Shown: positions 30,293 through 40,972 of the stretch, piece after piece
How positions within the stretch are numbered: position 1 is the stretch's first letter
How the letters are laid out: every line of letters begins with the position of its first letter
Assembly (NCBI GenBank): GCA_002803225.1
Contig: NXFV01000296.1
Span: forward strand, 1-47,903
Length of the DNA: 47,903 nucleotides
Direction: 5' to 3'
Origin: Gamarada debralockiae
Taxonomy: Eukaryota > Ascomycota > Leotiomycetes > Helotiales > Hyphodiscaceae
Notes under the pieces: generated by a model
The model's input: only the letters and a program-made list of their open reading frames with translations
What the model was told of the DNA's origin: nothing
Databases searched by the model: none
Program-made: the position numbers and the translations under genes

Positions 30293-30927
30293 ATGCTGGC
30301 TCCTGCGCTCCAGGGACCGCGAACTTTTTACTCGCCTCCGGAAGATGTACTCCATTCTACGGTCTCAGGTCGTGTCAACAAAAAGAATCTTTTTTCGCAC
30401 TTGGGGACAATACACTTTGTAGAGGTGAGCTTTATCCTCAATTATTCACTTTCTCATAGCTCGTGGAAATTTTAACGAAAAATCAGTTTCAACTGCTTCC
30501 CAGGACGTTTGTGGACAGTTTTGTGATCGACCGTCTCCCTCCTCCACATAGGGATGGCCTTCCATACAAGGCGGTAGAATGCAAGCCTCCAGTCCCTCCA
30601 AAATGGATGACGCATGTTCTTCAAACACCCCGACCTTGATTCAGAGATCACATTATGTCTTGAACGCTTCTCCAAAAGGAGAAAAGATCAGCTACGTTGA
30701 AAAACGGGGAAGAGGTCGTTGGCTGGGCATTAATTTCAGAGAATCTCCACGTTGCAATGGTTCTTACTGCTATATTCATATTCATGTTGGTTGTGTCGCT
30801 CATATTTGGAGTTTGCTGGAGTATGTTGGAGCATTATGTTTCTGGTGCTTTCACTGTTGCGGCGTGGATCACTTCTATTGGAGCCCTTGGTCTCAGTACG
30901 TGGTCTGCATGGTTAATGCTTGTTTGA
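30293..30927 (+). pseudogene. Broken gene for a protein with two C-terminal membrane segments
   Basis: Coding-like pieces lie in three frames. A first piece ends at a donor near 30425 (GTGAGC) and continues after an acceptor near 30487 with LPPPHRDGLPYKAVEC and PPVPPKWMTH. The frame then shifts near 30610 to HPDLDSEITLCLERFSKRRK and meets a TGA near 30700, then shifts again to KNGEEVVGWALISENLHVA followed by two hydrophobic helices (MVLTAIFIFMLVVSLIFGVC and FTVAAWITSIGALGLSTWS), ending at 30927. The order (Pro-rich linker, basic helix, paired membrane segments at the C-terminus) resembles uncharacterised mould membrane proteins found in variable regions. At least two shifts and a stop mark it as decayed. 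The N-terminal part was not found. Confidence 0.6.
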
Positions 30928-33145
30928 TAAATATAGCATTTTGCTTTTCCTGATACATCATAGAGAAATTCCAACAAAGAGGCACATAGCAACCTGTACC
31001 CGTTTCTCCCCTCCCTCCTAGACAGAAGCGTCGCAGATGTACCCGTCGTTCAGCTGGACCGGGCACTACAGAGACGCTGGGCACGGGGGCCTTCGCGGTT
31101 GTGCGGCGTTTCTTTTAAATGGCTCTTCACAATGCGGAGGAGGCACAGAGAGGGGGCTCGGATGGAAGGATGCTATCACCTAAAGGAGTACGACTATCAA
31201 TCAAGCCTTTTCCCGCGGGAATCGATTTCCCCATTTTCTTCCACACCCTCGACGTTCAAGTCGAGAACATAATGTAAGAGGCTGGCTGTTAGCTACAGCC
31301 AACGGCAAAGCAATATCGAGGAAGGCGTCGTACAGTCCAAGGGACTTGCATAGTTCGGAGGTTCCCTGAGCAAGCAGGGTGCACTCAGGGTCTTTCGGTT
31401 ATGGGATCTACATACCTTTAGGGGTTGTCCGAACCTCATGGAGGTGCTCAAGCGAAGTCCTACAGCTAGGAACCATAGTCTTTAGTTGTTAAGATGTACG
31501 TCGTAAATCTCGAGACGTTCCACGATGCATTGTCTTTCAATGTACGGAGTAGGGCTGAACGTTCTTGGCGGTTGCATTTTCAGACAGATGAGAGTGGCCA
31601 AGCACGTCAACTGAATGTTCTACGTAGAAGTCAGTAAAGGGACATCAAGGTCAGCATGATAGGTAGTACGAGGATACTGACAGAGCATTCTGGCGCAGAG
31701 GCTATCGAGTCTGTGCGCTTCAAGATCTGGTCATGAGCCTGGACTCGAGCAAAATCCCAACAAACATGAGACAAGAAATGAGAAAGTAAAATTGTGCATT
31801 TCAAGAAATCTCAAGAAAGCTGCCGAATGGCGGCAGGAGCTAAAACTATGCATTTGGAAAATTCCTAACATAAGTTACACATGTTGCTTCCATCATGCTG
31901 CAGTTCGAGAAACTTTATATGGCAAATTCGCAATTCAGAGATCCAAGCGCACACTCACGGCACAGGGCCAGCATATCATATTAACTACTTGCACAATCCA
32001 CCTTGCTGGATTTGTTGATAAGACTAACCCTTTTCTTGGAATGTTCTTGCCTTGGTAGGAAAGCTTTCATACACGAGGCTGCACGACTCAACTGTCAGAC
32101 ACGGAAATCATCCTTTGGGTCTTGGCTGCGCTTTTAGCTTTAAATATATTTTCCCGTGATGAGTCCCAATCAACATTGATTGCCTCGGACTAATTGATCA
32201 GCCCACTTGGGGTTGAAAAATAAAAGGTTCGTCTTCGCCGGAGCCTCGGTATTTCCCCGCCGCACTGTTCGAGGTCGAGTCAGTGCATGTAGCTGTCCAC
32301 GCCTCAACAGTTCAGCCCAAAGCTTCAAACGAATCCGAGTAGACAACTTTTCAGAGTCGTTGAATTTCGTATCTTATTGGATCCATAGAAGACTGCCGAG
32401 ATCCGCGAGGTGAAGGTCCTGTTCGGCTTCAACTGCCTTGCAACTTTCCAGCCAGAGCTGTTCAGATTTCTGAGGCAGTGAGAAGGAATCCTCGTTTTTC
32501 AACCTGTCCCCGACCTCCATAAACCGTGCATTGTTAGGACAACAGAAGGGGAAAGTTAAGGTCTCGGGCTTTGACGACTTGAGAAAGCTGGTTAGAAGGG
32601 TGGTTTTGATGGCGAGTTTGGAGTTTGAAGTTTGGGAGAGGCCGTTTAAACAAAGCTTACTAAGCACAGTCAGCACGTGCTTATTGCCTGTAAAATTCGC
32701 TTATTGATTTAGCGTGGCGCTAAGTTCACACACATTTTCCATTTCGAAAATTATTCGCGAGTCCGACTCAACTCACACCGACGACAACGATTGCACTGGT
32801 GAACATTACAATCATCAGGTCAGTACATATAATCAATCTTCTACGAGTGCCATCATCGATTGCCACGGGAATCAACGGACAACCATAGTTAGAGGGATGT
32901 AAGATGGACGAAGGCGAAGGCATCGAATCGATTCGCAGAAATCTTCCTCGATATACAATATACAATGAACGTCTGCGAAGACTTCATTACACATACATCA
33001 AAGCATATCGCCTTCGCGCACGACATCTGCAGATTCCTCTGGCTGTTTGATTGATCCTGGTGGCATCGAAAGATCCTCTCCGTCCTTTCCTACAGCTCAT
33101 TTCAAGCACCTGCTAACATCTTCTCATACGCCAGAAACCGCAATC
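30928..33145. other. Long intergenic stretch upstream of RPS8
   Basis: More than 2 kb with no convincing gene. A minus-strand frame of 100 codons at 32374-32676 reads like protein in part (RFMEVGDRLKNEDSF, QLWLESCKAVEAEQDLHLAD) but has no recognised domain and may be a fragment. The right-hand ~300 bp carry the RPS8 promoter, 5' UTR and a probable 5' UTR intron. Confidence 0.4.
33111..33134 (+). promoter_or_regulatory. Branch point and acceptor of a probable 5' UTR intron of RPS8
   Basis: TGCTAAC, the canonical branch-point sequence, lies at 33111-33117, 17 bp before a CCAG acceptor at 33131-33134. The RPS8 start codon follows 12 bp later. The donor is not fixed; candidates are a GTAAGA near 32898 and a GTCAGT near 32819. 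Confidence 0.5.
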
Positions 33146-33821
33146 ATGGGTATCTCTCGTGACAGTAGACACAAGCGCTCCGCCTCTGGTGCCAAACGAG
33201 CATATTACCGTGCGTAGTAGAAAGCCCATATGTCTCTGACATATGTTCCAACCTGAAAACTAAAAATTTGCAGGGAAGAAGCGCGCTTTCGAAGCCGGCC
33301 GACAAGAATCCAACACCCGTATCGGTACCAAGAGAATCCATCTTGTCCGCACTCGTGGTGGTAACCGCAAGTTCCGTGCCCTCCGTCTCGAAGCTGGTAA
33401 CTTCTCCTGGGGCTCTGAGGGTATTGCCCGCAAGGTCCGTGTCATCGTGGTCGCCTTCCACCCTTCCAACAACGAATTGGTCCGAACAAACACACTCACG
33501 AAGTCCTCCGTCGTCCAAGTCGATGCCGCCCCCTTCCGTCAATGGTACGAAGCACACTATGGTCAAAACCTCGGTCGTAGACGTCAACAGAAGGCTGGTC
33601 AGGAAGCCCATGAGCCCGAGAAGAAGAGCAAGGGTGTAGAGAAGAAGCAGGCTGAGCGGTTCGCTGCTCAAGGAAAGGTTGAGCCCGCTTTGGAGAAGCA
33701 GTTCGAGGCTGGTCGTTTGTACGCCGTCGTTTCATCCAGACCTGGCCAGAGTGGACGTGTTGATGGATATATCTTGGAGGGAGAGGAGTTGGCTTTCTAC
33801 CAACGCCAATTGCGAAAGTAG
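33146..33821 (+). CDS. RPS8: 40S ribosomal protein S8 (eS8)
   Basis: Exons 33146-33209 and 33274-33821, joined across a 64-nt intron (GTGCGT...TTGCAG), give 203 residues, the usual length. The protein begins MGISRDSRHKRSASGAK and contains the diagnostic KRAFEAGRQ, LVRTRGGNRKFRALRLE, NFSWGSEG and VQVDAAPFRQWYE blocks and the C-terminal SSRPGQSGRVDGYILEG. It is an rRNA-binding component of the small ribosomal subunit. The intron early in the coding sequence and the CTAAC-bearing 5' UTR intron fit highly expressed fungal ribosomal protein genes. No defects are seen. Confidence 0.98.
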
Positions 33822-34186
33822 AGGATTTCCTACGGGTTTGGCATGGGCGTGTACTTCTGAGGACATCATGGCTTGGAGTTACATTTGCAGTCAGCTGCTT
33901 GAGATGGACATCCTAGGGCAGCTATGATCAATTGAAAAGCAATACCAAAATACATCCATGTCTTTCACCTGCTAAACTTTGCAACAGCAATTATGATCAA
34001 ATTGCAGAAATGTGGTGAAATCTGATAGGGCGCCAATGAAATTGTAACCCCGCATCACGAGCTTCCAGCCCCGCGATTTTACATCTACAACACAACTTCG
34101 CATACTTTATGACAACGCTCTCTTCTCGATCATCCATGAAAAATTTACACTGAATTCATTCATATATCCTCGATACAATAGCAACG

Positions 34187-35002
34187 ATGTCCGGCTCAGC
34201 CTCAGCATCCGCCTCAACATCCACGAACGCCCCCTCCATCTCCCCCTCCCTTCCCCCATCAACAGCAATCAACAATGCCTCCCATTCCGCCTCTCAATCC
34301 ACCTCCGCCTCTCCCACCCTCCCTCACAGTCCCGAGACTGCGAGACAAATCGCCGAAGCGCGCGCCGCTCTCGAAGCCTCTATGAATAACATCGGATCCT
34401 CCCTCGACGTGACCCTAAAATCCCGAGCTCAAAACCTACATTCCAATTCCGCACAACTTGAGAAACAGCAGAAGGAGTTGGTGAAAGAGACGGAGAAGAT
34501 GCGAAAGGAGACTGATAAATTGAAGAAGGTTGCTGATGAGGGCGCGCGCAGGGTGAAGGAGTTGGGCAATGTGCAGAATTGGGCTGAGATGCTAGAACGG
34601 GATTTCTTGGTCTTGGGGGAGACGATGAGGTTGGTTAGGCAGGGGGATAAGGGGTCTGGGTGGGATGGAAATGAGGAGGGATGGGAGACTAGTAGTGGGA
34701 GTGAGAGTTTTTCGGGGAGTGAGGATGGTGATGAGGGAGCAGACAAGATGGACGAGGGGAACGAGACGGTGAAGCCTGTAGTGGAGCAACGGAAGGCTGT
34801 GGATGCGGAGGGCGATACTGCTATGGAGGGAGTGGAAGAGCACGAGGACAAAGAAAAAGCAAAGGGGAAAGATCTTATAGCTGTTCAACAAGCAGATGTT
34901 GCCGAAGGATCATCTACGACGGCTACGACTGGCTCTGGTTCTGGCTCGACATCCGACCCTTCTTCGAGCTCGGTTCATACTGCAGTATCTACCACAAGCT
35001 GA
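34187..35002 (+). CDS. BLOC-1 complex subunit 1 (BLOS1/GCN5L1) homologue
   Basis: An intron-free frame of 271 codons. Residues 1-45 are Ser/Ala/Pro low complexity. The conserved GCN5L1 region spans about 48-145: ETARQIAEARAALEASMNN, then a coiled coil with heptads of Lys/Glu (KQQKELVKETEKMRKETDKL), then VQNWAEMLERDFLVLGETMR, which is the most diagnostic block of the family. The remaining half is acidic and Gly/Ser/Thr-rich, with no counterpart in short animal proteins. BLOC-1 subunit 1 is part of a complex in endosome to vacuole or lysosome sorting. The animal protein also supports mitochondrial acetylation, not shown for fungi. The start at 34187 lies in an AGCAACGATG context. It lies 365 bp downstream of RPS8 on the same strand. 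Confidence 0.85.
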   Translation: MSGSASASASTSTNAPSISPSLPPSTAINNASHSASQSTSASPTLPHSPETARQIAEARAALEASMNNIGSSLDVTLKSRAQNLHSNSAQLEKQQKELVKETEKMRKETDKLKKVADEGARRVKELGNVQNWAEMLERDFLVLGETMRLVRQGDKGSGWDGNEEGWETSSGSESFSGSEDGDEGADKMDEGNETVKPVVEQRKAVDAEGDTAMEGVEEHEDKEKAKGKDLIAVQQADVAEGSSTTATTGSGSGSTSDPSSSSVHTAVSTTS

Positions 35003-35584
35003 GCAGGTCCAGAGTTATGGCTTTGTTTGTGACTTCACGGCGAAAATGGTCTGCATGACGAGTTTGAGTTCTGAATCATGTAAGTATCTGAAGGGCATCC
35101 GAACATTCCGCAACAGTTGTCATCACGACTTCATAAGCAGACTCGACTCTCAGGATCCGTAGCGAAAGAATCTTTTCTTCACGAAACTTCTTGCTTCACA
35201 TGCCGACTTCAACAGCCTTTTGGGTTGGGTACAACGCTATGAGTGGCACATCTTCGAATGCGGCGAATCGACATCATGGACTACGACAACAGCCTCGAGT
35301 GCTTCAAAAAGTTCAGCCAAGCATAAACAAGGCTGATTATCATCAGAATGTTGTTGCAACATACATCAGAAGCACCTTTCGAAGACTTCATAGTCTGAAG
35401 AAGATACCGGAGCGAGAGAATGTATACGCCAGCCAACCCCATGGAGCCCGGGACAGTGGAGAATCCACCTCCAACCTCGTCCCTCTCCAACACGGCAATG
35501 TAAGTTGAACTTCCACTACTGGATCATCTTCAAATCCTGTCCAATAGCACATAAGTGTTTCATTTAAGGTCTGATTTCTTCTAG
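35003..35584. other. Intergenic region, possible 5' exon of the DUF3237 gene
   Basis: The frame from 35191 to 35508 is open but lacks a recognised motif. A good donor (CAAT|GTAAGT) near 35501 and an acceptor (TTCTAG) at 35579-35584 bracket a possible intron leading into the DUF3237 sequence, but I could not fix the upstream exon or its start codon. Confidence 0.35.
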
Positions 35585-36083
35585 GGGCCAAGCCTGACGT
35601 CACTCTCCCTGTCCTATCCCTCCAATTCCTCTTCCACCTGAATGCGACATGGAATCCTTCTGACACATAAGAGAAGGCGGGCATGGCGATCGAAGCACTG
35701 TGCTATTCAAAGGAGGACGATTTGAAGGGCCAAAACTGCGAGGGCAAGTCCTACTAGGTGGCGGGAACTGGGAAACAATCCAAGATCATGATGGAGACCA
35801 GCAAACTGCCTACCTTGACACAAGATACAACCTCCAGACTCACGACGGCGTGTGTATATTCTTGAAGACGACTGGATCGAGGACCGGGAAGAAGTCAACC
35901 TTGGAGGGTTTGGGGGAAGGAGACAAACATACACCTGATGAATATCGGATGAGATTACATTTGCCGTTTGAGTATGGCGACAAGAGATATAGCTGGCTGA
36001 ACAGCATTGTTACTTTTGACAGCTCGGCAAGGAACGGGACGAGAGTTATTTATGATGCATATCAGGTCTTCGAGACAGCATAG
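35585..36083 (+). pseudogene. DUF3237-family protein, one frameshift
   Basis: After an acceptor at 35584 one frame reads KPDVTLPVLSLQFLFHLNATW, a typical DUF3237 N-terminal strand set. A second frame, from about 35668, reads REGGHGDRSTVLFKGGRFEG and continues through LRGQVLLGGGNWE, TAYLDTRYNLQTHDGVCIFL, EYRMRLHLPFEYGDKRYSWL and RVIYDAYQVFE to a stop at 36083. The two halves differ by one base near 35665, where the first frame hits TAA. The match to the family (small beta-barrel, unknown function) is close over the full ~150 residues, so this is one indel away from an intact gene. It is either a young pseudogene or an assembly error. No confident start codon was found. Confidence 0.7.
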
Positions 36084-36641
36084 CGATTTCGAGAAGCAAA
36101 TTCGTGCACGGCGTCTAGGTTTCAATCGATAGGCAGAAAAGATTCAGAAAGCGAACTCATCAACATCCGAGAAGAGATGCTCAAGACGAAAATGTGCTCA
36201 GCCATATGGACTCTCCCGATTCAACGACCAGCTGGCACGAGGCTGAAATCGATCCCATTTCTAGACCTACCTAGATTTAGTTTTCGACGCTCTTCACCAA
36301 ATTTCTGCACCAAAGCTGCAGAACGTCATACCTCACCTAGCTAACATCTGCAACACAACTCAACATCGCCGGCAAAATGTTGTTTTGAAAGATATATTCC
36401 TGCTTGTGACAACAGAGACACTAATTCTTTCTATCCTTATTTTTCCTGCGACTTTATCTCAAAAGTAAAACCATCGAGACATCTGTGGTTGAGACCTTCA
36501 CGTACTGGTTACCCCTCACCTCGTTTTCTAGTCGTCTCAACCTCCGTACCAACCGCTGTATGGAAGTCTTCCCATCAACAATTCTCCGACTTCTGTGCTC
36601 CCAAGTACAGATTGCTAACCAGCCTACCTCAATATCCGGTC
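36084..36641. other. Intergenic region upstream of the MFS pseudogene
   Basis: Frames here lack coding character. The region would hold the promoter of the transporter starting at 36642. Nothing further is seen. Confidence 0.35.
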
Positions 36642-38500
36642 ATGGACACTTCTTCCTCAGTCCACATAAGCCACCTTTCCGGCCCGCTCTCCTCCCATCC
36701 TCCACAATGCCGTCCAGAGAGAGTATCTACCCTCAACACACCAATGCACCTAGGCAATATGTATACCAATACCCAATCTGTCAGATTCTTCCGCCGATGA
36801 ACCGAACGGTGAACCCTCTTTTGCACCAGGCGACCGAGCAAACCCCCGCAATTGGCCAGAATGGAAGAAATGGAAAATGGTGGCTGCGATCACATTGATT
36901 GACTTGATCGTCAGTTGGGCCGCATCCTGATACTCGCTGGCGGAGAAGGAAATGGAGAAGATACTGGGGTCAGTGCTGAGGTTGGGACTTTGTGAGCATC
37001 CATATACACACGTATAGGAGGACTGAGTCTGTACGTTCTTGGACTTGAGTTAGCGCCTGTGACTCTGGCTCCTTTTAGTCAGAGGTAAAACATGGTGATT
37101 GAAGAAGGGGAAATTAGAGCTGATAGGAAGTAGGATTTTGGACGAAGCCCCATTTATATCATATCCTACGACAAATTTCTCCTATTCCTCGTCGGCACAG
37201 CACTTGTCAAGGGGTCGGGTGGATTTCTCCTTCTGCAGTTCCTGTCTGGATTGTTTGCAGCTGTCACAATCGCAAATTTTGGAGGGACAATCGCAGATCT
37301 TTGGGAGCATCAAAGTACTGGACCTGCGATGTCGCTATTTCTGTGGGCTCTATCGGTATGATATGCAACATCCCCATGAAACGTGAAATCCCTTGAACTA
37401 ATATCACTAAAGTTGGCGCTCTATCCGGCTACTTCCTCTTCGCGTTCGTGGTGGGCGCCCGCGTTCTTAGAGACGTTTTCTGGGCAATCCTCGGCATCTG
37501 CGGTGGTTTCCGGCTTATCATGATCTTCACTCTCCGCGAAACCCAACACAACGTGATTCTCGCCCGTCCTACTCGCAAGCATGGTGGAAAAGCTCCTCAA
37601 GATTCACCGCCTCGATCTCAGAGAGTGAAGCAAGCTGCCAAGGATCTCTTTCACAAAGCGCTGCAACGCCTATTTCTATTCTTGGCGACAGAAGAAATCG
37701 TCATTTTCTGCTCCCTGTACAATGGCTACTTGTATGGCTTGTCGTTCCTCTTCAACAGTGCCTTCGTGATAGTCTTCTGACTCGAAGGTCACGGCTTAGG
37801 AACCGTCGACGCCGGGCTCTGTTTCTTGGGGATCTGCGTCGGGATCACAATTGGCCCTACACAGCGCACTCTTCCAGGAACCTTACTTTTGAAGCATCGA
37901 CGAAGCAACAATCACCGCAACACACCCGAAGCACGAGTGATGATAGGAAAGGTCGCTGGAATCGTCTTCCCCATATCGTTGTTTTGATTCGCATGGACTT
38001 CTTATTCATCGATTCACTGGATGGTACCAATCTTGGCTTGTGCGCTGGTGGGGATGGAGTTTGGTTGGTTGGAATTGCCTAATCGGGTATAGCATGTATT
38101 TTCCCGTCTGTTGTGGTATAGGAGAGCTCTTCCCCTCCTTGTATTTCAGCTCCTTAGACATAGCTAGTTTAAAAATGCCACTATATTTCGCTCCCAAACA
38201 ACAGCTCAACTGACAAATTTCTACACGCTGGTTTTGATGACATATACTTATACTGAGGATTCGTATAAGACGTACCAGGCTTCCGCTCTGGCTAGCATTG
38301 GACTCATCCGAAATGTAGCGGGAGCTGCCATTCCACTCTTTGGAATGCAGATGTATCACAGACTCGAAGATCAAGGTGCGACTTCGTTGTGGCTGGACTG
38401 GCTGTCTTGATGTGCCTATTCAATTTATTCTTGGACGATATCGAAAGGCTCCTTGAGAACGAAGTCCATGGGCACGAATGTCTGTCGAAAGCACAGAAGA
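36642..38500 (+). pseudogene. MFS multidrug/polyamine-type transporter pseudogene split by a repeat
   Basis: Fragments of one 12-helix major-facilitator transporter lie in order but in several frames: an N-terminal cytosolic part ending GDRANPRNWPEWKKWKM, then ITLIDLIVSWAAS with an in-frame stop near 36930, GLSLYVLGLELAPVTLAPFS, YDKFLLFLVGTALVKGSGGF, TIANFGGTIADLWEHQSTG (the motif after helix 4 of this subfamily), SGYFLFAFVVGARVLRDVFW, LRETQHNVILARPTRK, and after a further stop near 37778 the C-terminal half. At 38063 the coding sequence (CALVGMEFG) is interrupted by a 153-bp repeat and resumes right after it with FYTLVLMTYTYTEDSYKTYQ. The last readable part is GLAVLMCLFNLFL. The order of motifs is that of drug:H+ antiporters of the DHA1/polyamine group. 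It is certainly non-functional. Confidence 0.88.
38063..38215 (+). repeat. Dispersed repeat, copy 2, inserted in the MFS pseudogene
   Basis: About 88% identical by eye to copy 3 at 46027-46181 over its whole length, with the same landmarks (GGAATTGCCTAAT, CTTGTATTTCAGCTCCTTAG, CAACTGACA). The transporter homology stops at its left edge and resumes at its right, which fixes the element's extent independently at about 150 bp. A clean target duplication is not visible; AGTTT on the left and AATTT on the right are the nearest match. Confidence 0.88.
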
Positions 38501-38564
38501 TGACGGATCTAATCAAAGCAGGGAGGAGAGCATCGCAAAAGATGAGCCATAATGATGAATTAGT

Positions 38565-39431
38565 TTACAACTTAGTAGTTGGCTTCTTGAAAGCATTCAC
38601 ACATCCCACTACCAACGCTCCTTCATTATATCTAGTCGGATACTTTCCCAGCATCTTTTTAGACAATTCTCTAGCATCCTTCGCCCCGCCATCCAAGAAC
38701 TCCTCGAAGCTCTCAATGTACTTGATGCTATTCTCCAGATGAAAAGCACCATCCATCTCACTGGCTCTCTTATGTCCCGCTACCACCAGTTCCGGCCCCA
38801 GCGCCTTCACTTTATTGATCGCTGCAATCCATCCCGCTCTCTTCTCCTTCGTATCGCATTCACCAAGCATCTGATGCACATCGCCATACACTACATCTCC
38901 GCATACCGCGAGCTTGATATCGGGAACCCAGAGAACGGTAGAGTCGTGCGTGTCAGCTTGCCCTACCTCGACAGCTTGCATGGAATGCCCCTCGAGATAG
39001 AACTCATTGCTAGCCGACAATGGCTCAGCCAATTCAAATGGCTGCGGAATCTGCCCAGGAAACCTGGATCCCCACGCAACCTCGAAGAATTTGGGATGAA
39101 CCTGCTGCTTCATATGTTTCACAGTCGCGGCTGTAGCAACAGCTTTGGCACCAGGGAAACGTTTGAGAAGGAGCGGGATCCCGAAGAAATGATCTCCATG
39201 GCCATGCGTGATGTAGATCGTTGTCAACTTTTTGTTAGGGATTACGGTTTCGATCCAGGAGATTAGGTCTTCTGTTTGTGCAGTGGTGATGGGAGTATCG
39301 ACCAGTACGGCTTCTTTTTCGCCGTGAATGAGAGTGCATGAGATTGGTGACCAGAGACCGCCTTTTTGACCGTTGGGTTTGGTCCAGGGAATTGGAGGGG
39401 CGACGAAAACGTCTGCGCGGAGCGTGGACAT
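38565..39431 (-). CDS. Metallo-beta-lactamase-fold hydrolase
   Basis: An intron-free frame of 288 codons, starting at MSTLRADVFV (an earlier Met at 39536 is in frame but precedes a non-conserved stretch). The metal-binding motif is THGHGDHF (His76, His78, Asp80, His81); further ligand candidates are the His in DTHDS, Asp in AVCGDVVYG and the His in VVAGHKR, in the usual order. The N-terminal strand set GLWSPISCTLIHGEKEAVLV is normal for the fold. Fungal relatives are stand-alone hydrolases of mostly unknown substrate, acting on lactones, thioesters or xenobiotics. The frame is intact. It is the first of three intact minus-strand metabolic genes with the crotonase and alpha/beta hydrolase, which may have related roles. 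That grouping is inference. Confidence 0.9.
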   Translation of the reverse strand: MSTLRADVFVAPPIPWTKPNGQKGGLWSPISCTLIHGEKEAVLVDTPITTAQTEDLISWIETVIPNKKLTTIYITHGHGDHFFGIPLLLKRFPGAKAVATAATVKHMKQQVHPKFFEVAWGSRFPGQIPQPFELAEPLSASNEFYLEGHSMQAVEVGQADTHDSTVLWVPDIKLAVCGDVVYGDVHQMLGECDTKEKRAGWIAAINKVKALGPELVVAGHKRASEMDGAFHLENSIKYIESFEEFLDGGAKDARELSKKMLGKYPTRYNEGALVVGCVNAFKKPTTKL

Positions 39432-39930
39432 TGCGAACTTTGATTTGGAGAGGAGAAAACAGAATAGGTGGAATGAGGAAGAGTGAAATGGCTTGGAAGA
39501 CACTGTTCTGTATAAGGATTGCTGAGTTCCCCGCATGGAGCATCTTATACTTATGATTACTGAGCAAACTAACAGTCCGAGGCGAAACGATTAGTAAACA
39601 ACTTTCGAAGAAACCTTTGAGTTCTGACAGATTCTTCGTCGCGAATACGGCTTTGGAACATTGAGCCTCGCATTCAAGTCTGATCCTTGATCGCAATGGA
39701 ACAAGGATTATATACAAAGGCTCTTCTAGAATTTCAAAAAGTTCTCAATTGTCGGTCTCCCATTCAATTTGTGGACAACTCAGTGTCTATAAAATCAGGC
39801 GTACTTCAGACGCTCTCTTCCTCGTATTGTATTTACAGCTGTAAAAGCATATGCCTTAGAATTTAAAACCGGATTTGTATTCATATCTCTTGGCCCAGAG
39901 TCCGCGATCGAAGGAGAAAGGAGTTCCTCT
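39432..39930. other. Intergenic region
   Basis: Promoter side of the metallo-beta-lactamase gene and 3' side of the crotonase gene. Frames seen here are antisense or unsupported. Confidence 0.35.
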
Positions 39931-40972
39931 CTACAACTTGGAAAGTCCCTTAGCAGCCTTGGGTCGACTGCCAGTATCGATTTCCGTCCACCATGGAAAG
40001 TTTACCGGCCCATCCTCTTCAAGCGTTGCTTTGAAATTTGGTTTTCTCTTCTCGAAGAATGCACCAACGCCTTCCTTCTGGTCCCTGTGGATCCTTAGTC
40101 GGTAAAACATCCCATAGCGAGAGCGACGAGTCACATACCTTGCAGAAAACATATGATAGAGCACAGCCGAGTCTAGCAAATGCGCCTCCTCCGCACTACT
40201 GGCTCCTCTCCAAACAAGTTCTCTATTCAAATAACTCGCTAACGGACTCACATTCTCCGCGATTTCAGTCGCCAACTCCAAGGCTCTCGGAAGGACTTGT
40301 TCAGCTCTTGGCATGGTCTCTTGGAACAAGGATCCGAAGTGGGGAGAATTTGGTGGGAAAACACTGCCGGTGGTGAGTAGGTACATTGTCCGGGAGTGTC
40401 CGATAAGGCGGGGGAGGAAGAAAGACGAGGCTGATTCCATGGTGATGCCACGACGAGCGAAGACAAATCCGTATTTTCCTCCTTCGTAGGCAATCCTTCT
40501 GATGTTAAGTAGGGCCTCAGAGTGCGAGGACGTCAACTTACCTGATAGCAGCGGGCAATGTCATGGTCATCCCGACTCCAACCGCCGAACCCTGCATCGC
40601 CACAATAGTTGGCTTGCGACAGCGATGAATAGCTAGAGCTAATCTCCCACCGCTATCCCTATGATCCATGACCCTCTCTTTACTTCCATGAAACCCAATA
40701 TCCAGATCTGCGCCCGCACAGAATGTCTTCCCTGCTCCCGTAAGCACAACGACCTTGACCCGCTCATCGACGTCGAACATCGGGTAGACTTTCTCGAAGT
40801 CTTTCATCATCTCCAACGTAAACGCATTTTGATTCTTTGGGCGATTAAGAGTCACGATCACAACAGGGGTCGCGGTTGGAGAACCGGCTGGGTAATGTGA
40901 GAGTTTGATGTGTGTAGTGGAGACGGTTTCGTAGGATTGGGGGATGGCGATGGGATCTGGAGAGGGAATCAT
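39931..40972 (-). CDS. Enoyl-CoA hydratase/isomerase (crotonase), probably peroxisomal
   Basis: Three exons (40972-40542, 40498-40139, 40084-39931), with 43- and 54-nt introns, give 314 residues. Crotonase marks in order: VIVTLNRPKNQNAFTLEMM; the first oxyanion-hole segment GKTFCAGADLD; the second, MQGSAVGVGMTMTLPAA; the region GITMESASSFFLPRLIG with the catalytic-Glu position; and the family end DQKEGVGAFFEKRKPNF. The last residues are LSKL, ending SKL, a classic type-1 peroxisomal signal, so a role in peroxisomal beta-oxidation or isomerisation of acyl-CoA is likely. The second intron is 54 nt with no stop, so retention would add 18 residues without breaking the frame. The exact substrate is not shown. 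The gene is intact. Confidence 0.92.

Noticed and set aside
32374..32676. Minus-strand frame of 100 codons
   Set aside because: Partly protein-like but without a family, signal or exon partners; noted only as a possible fragment.
38063..38215. Reading the repeat as an intron of the MFS gene
   Set aside because: Near-identical copies occur elsewhere in non-genic DNA, there are no proper splice ends at its edges, and the host gene has several other defects.
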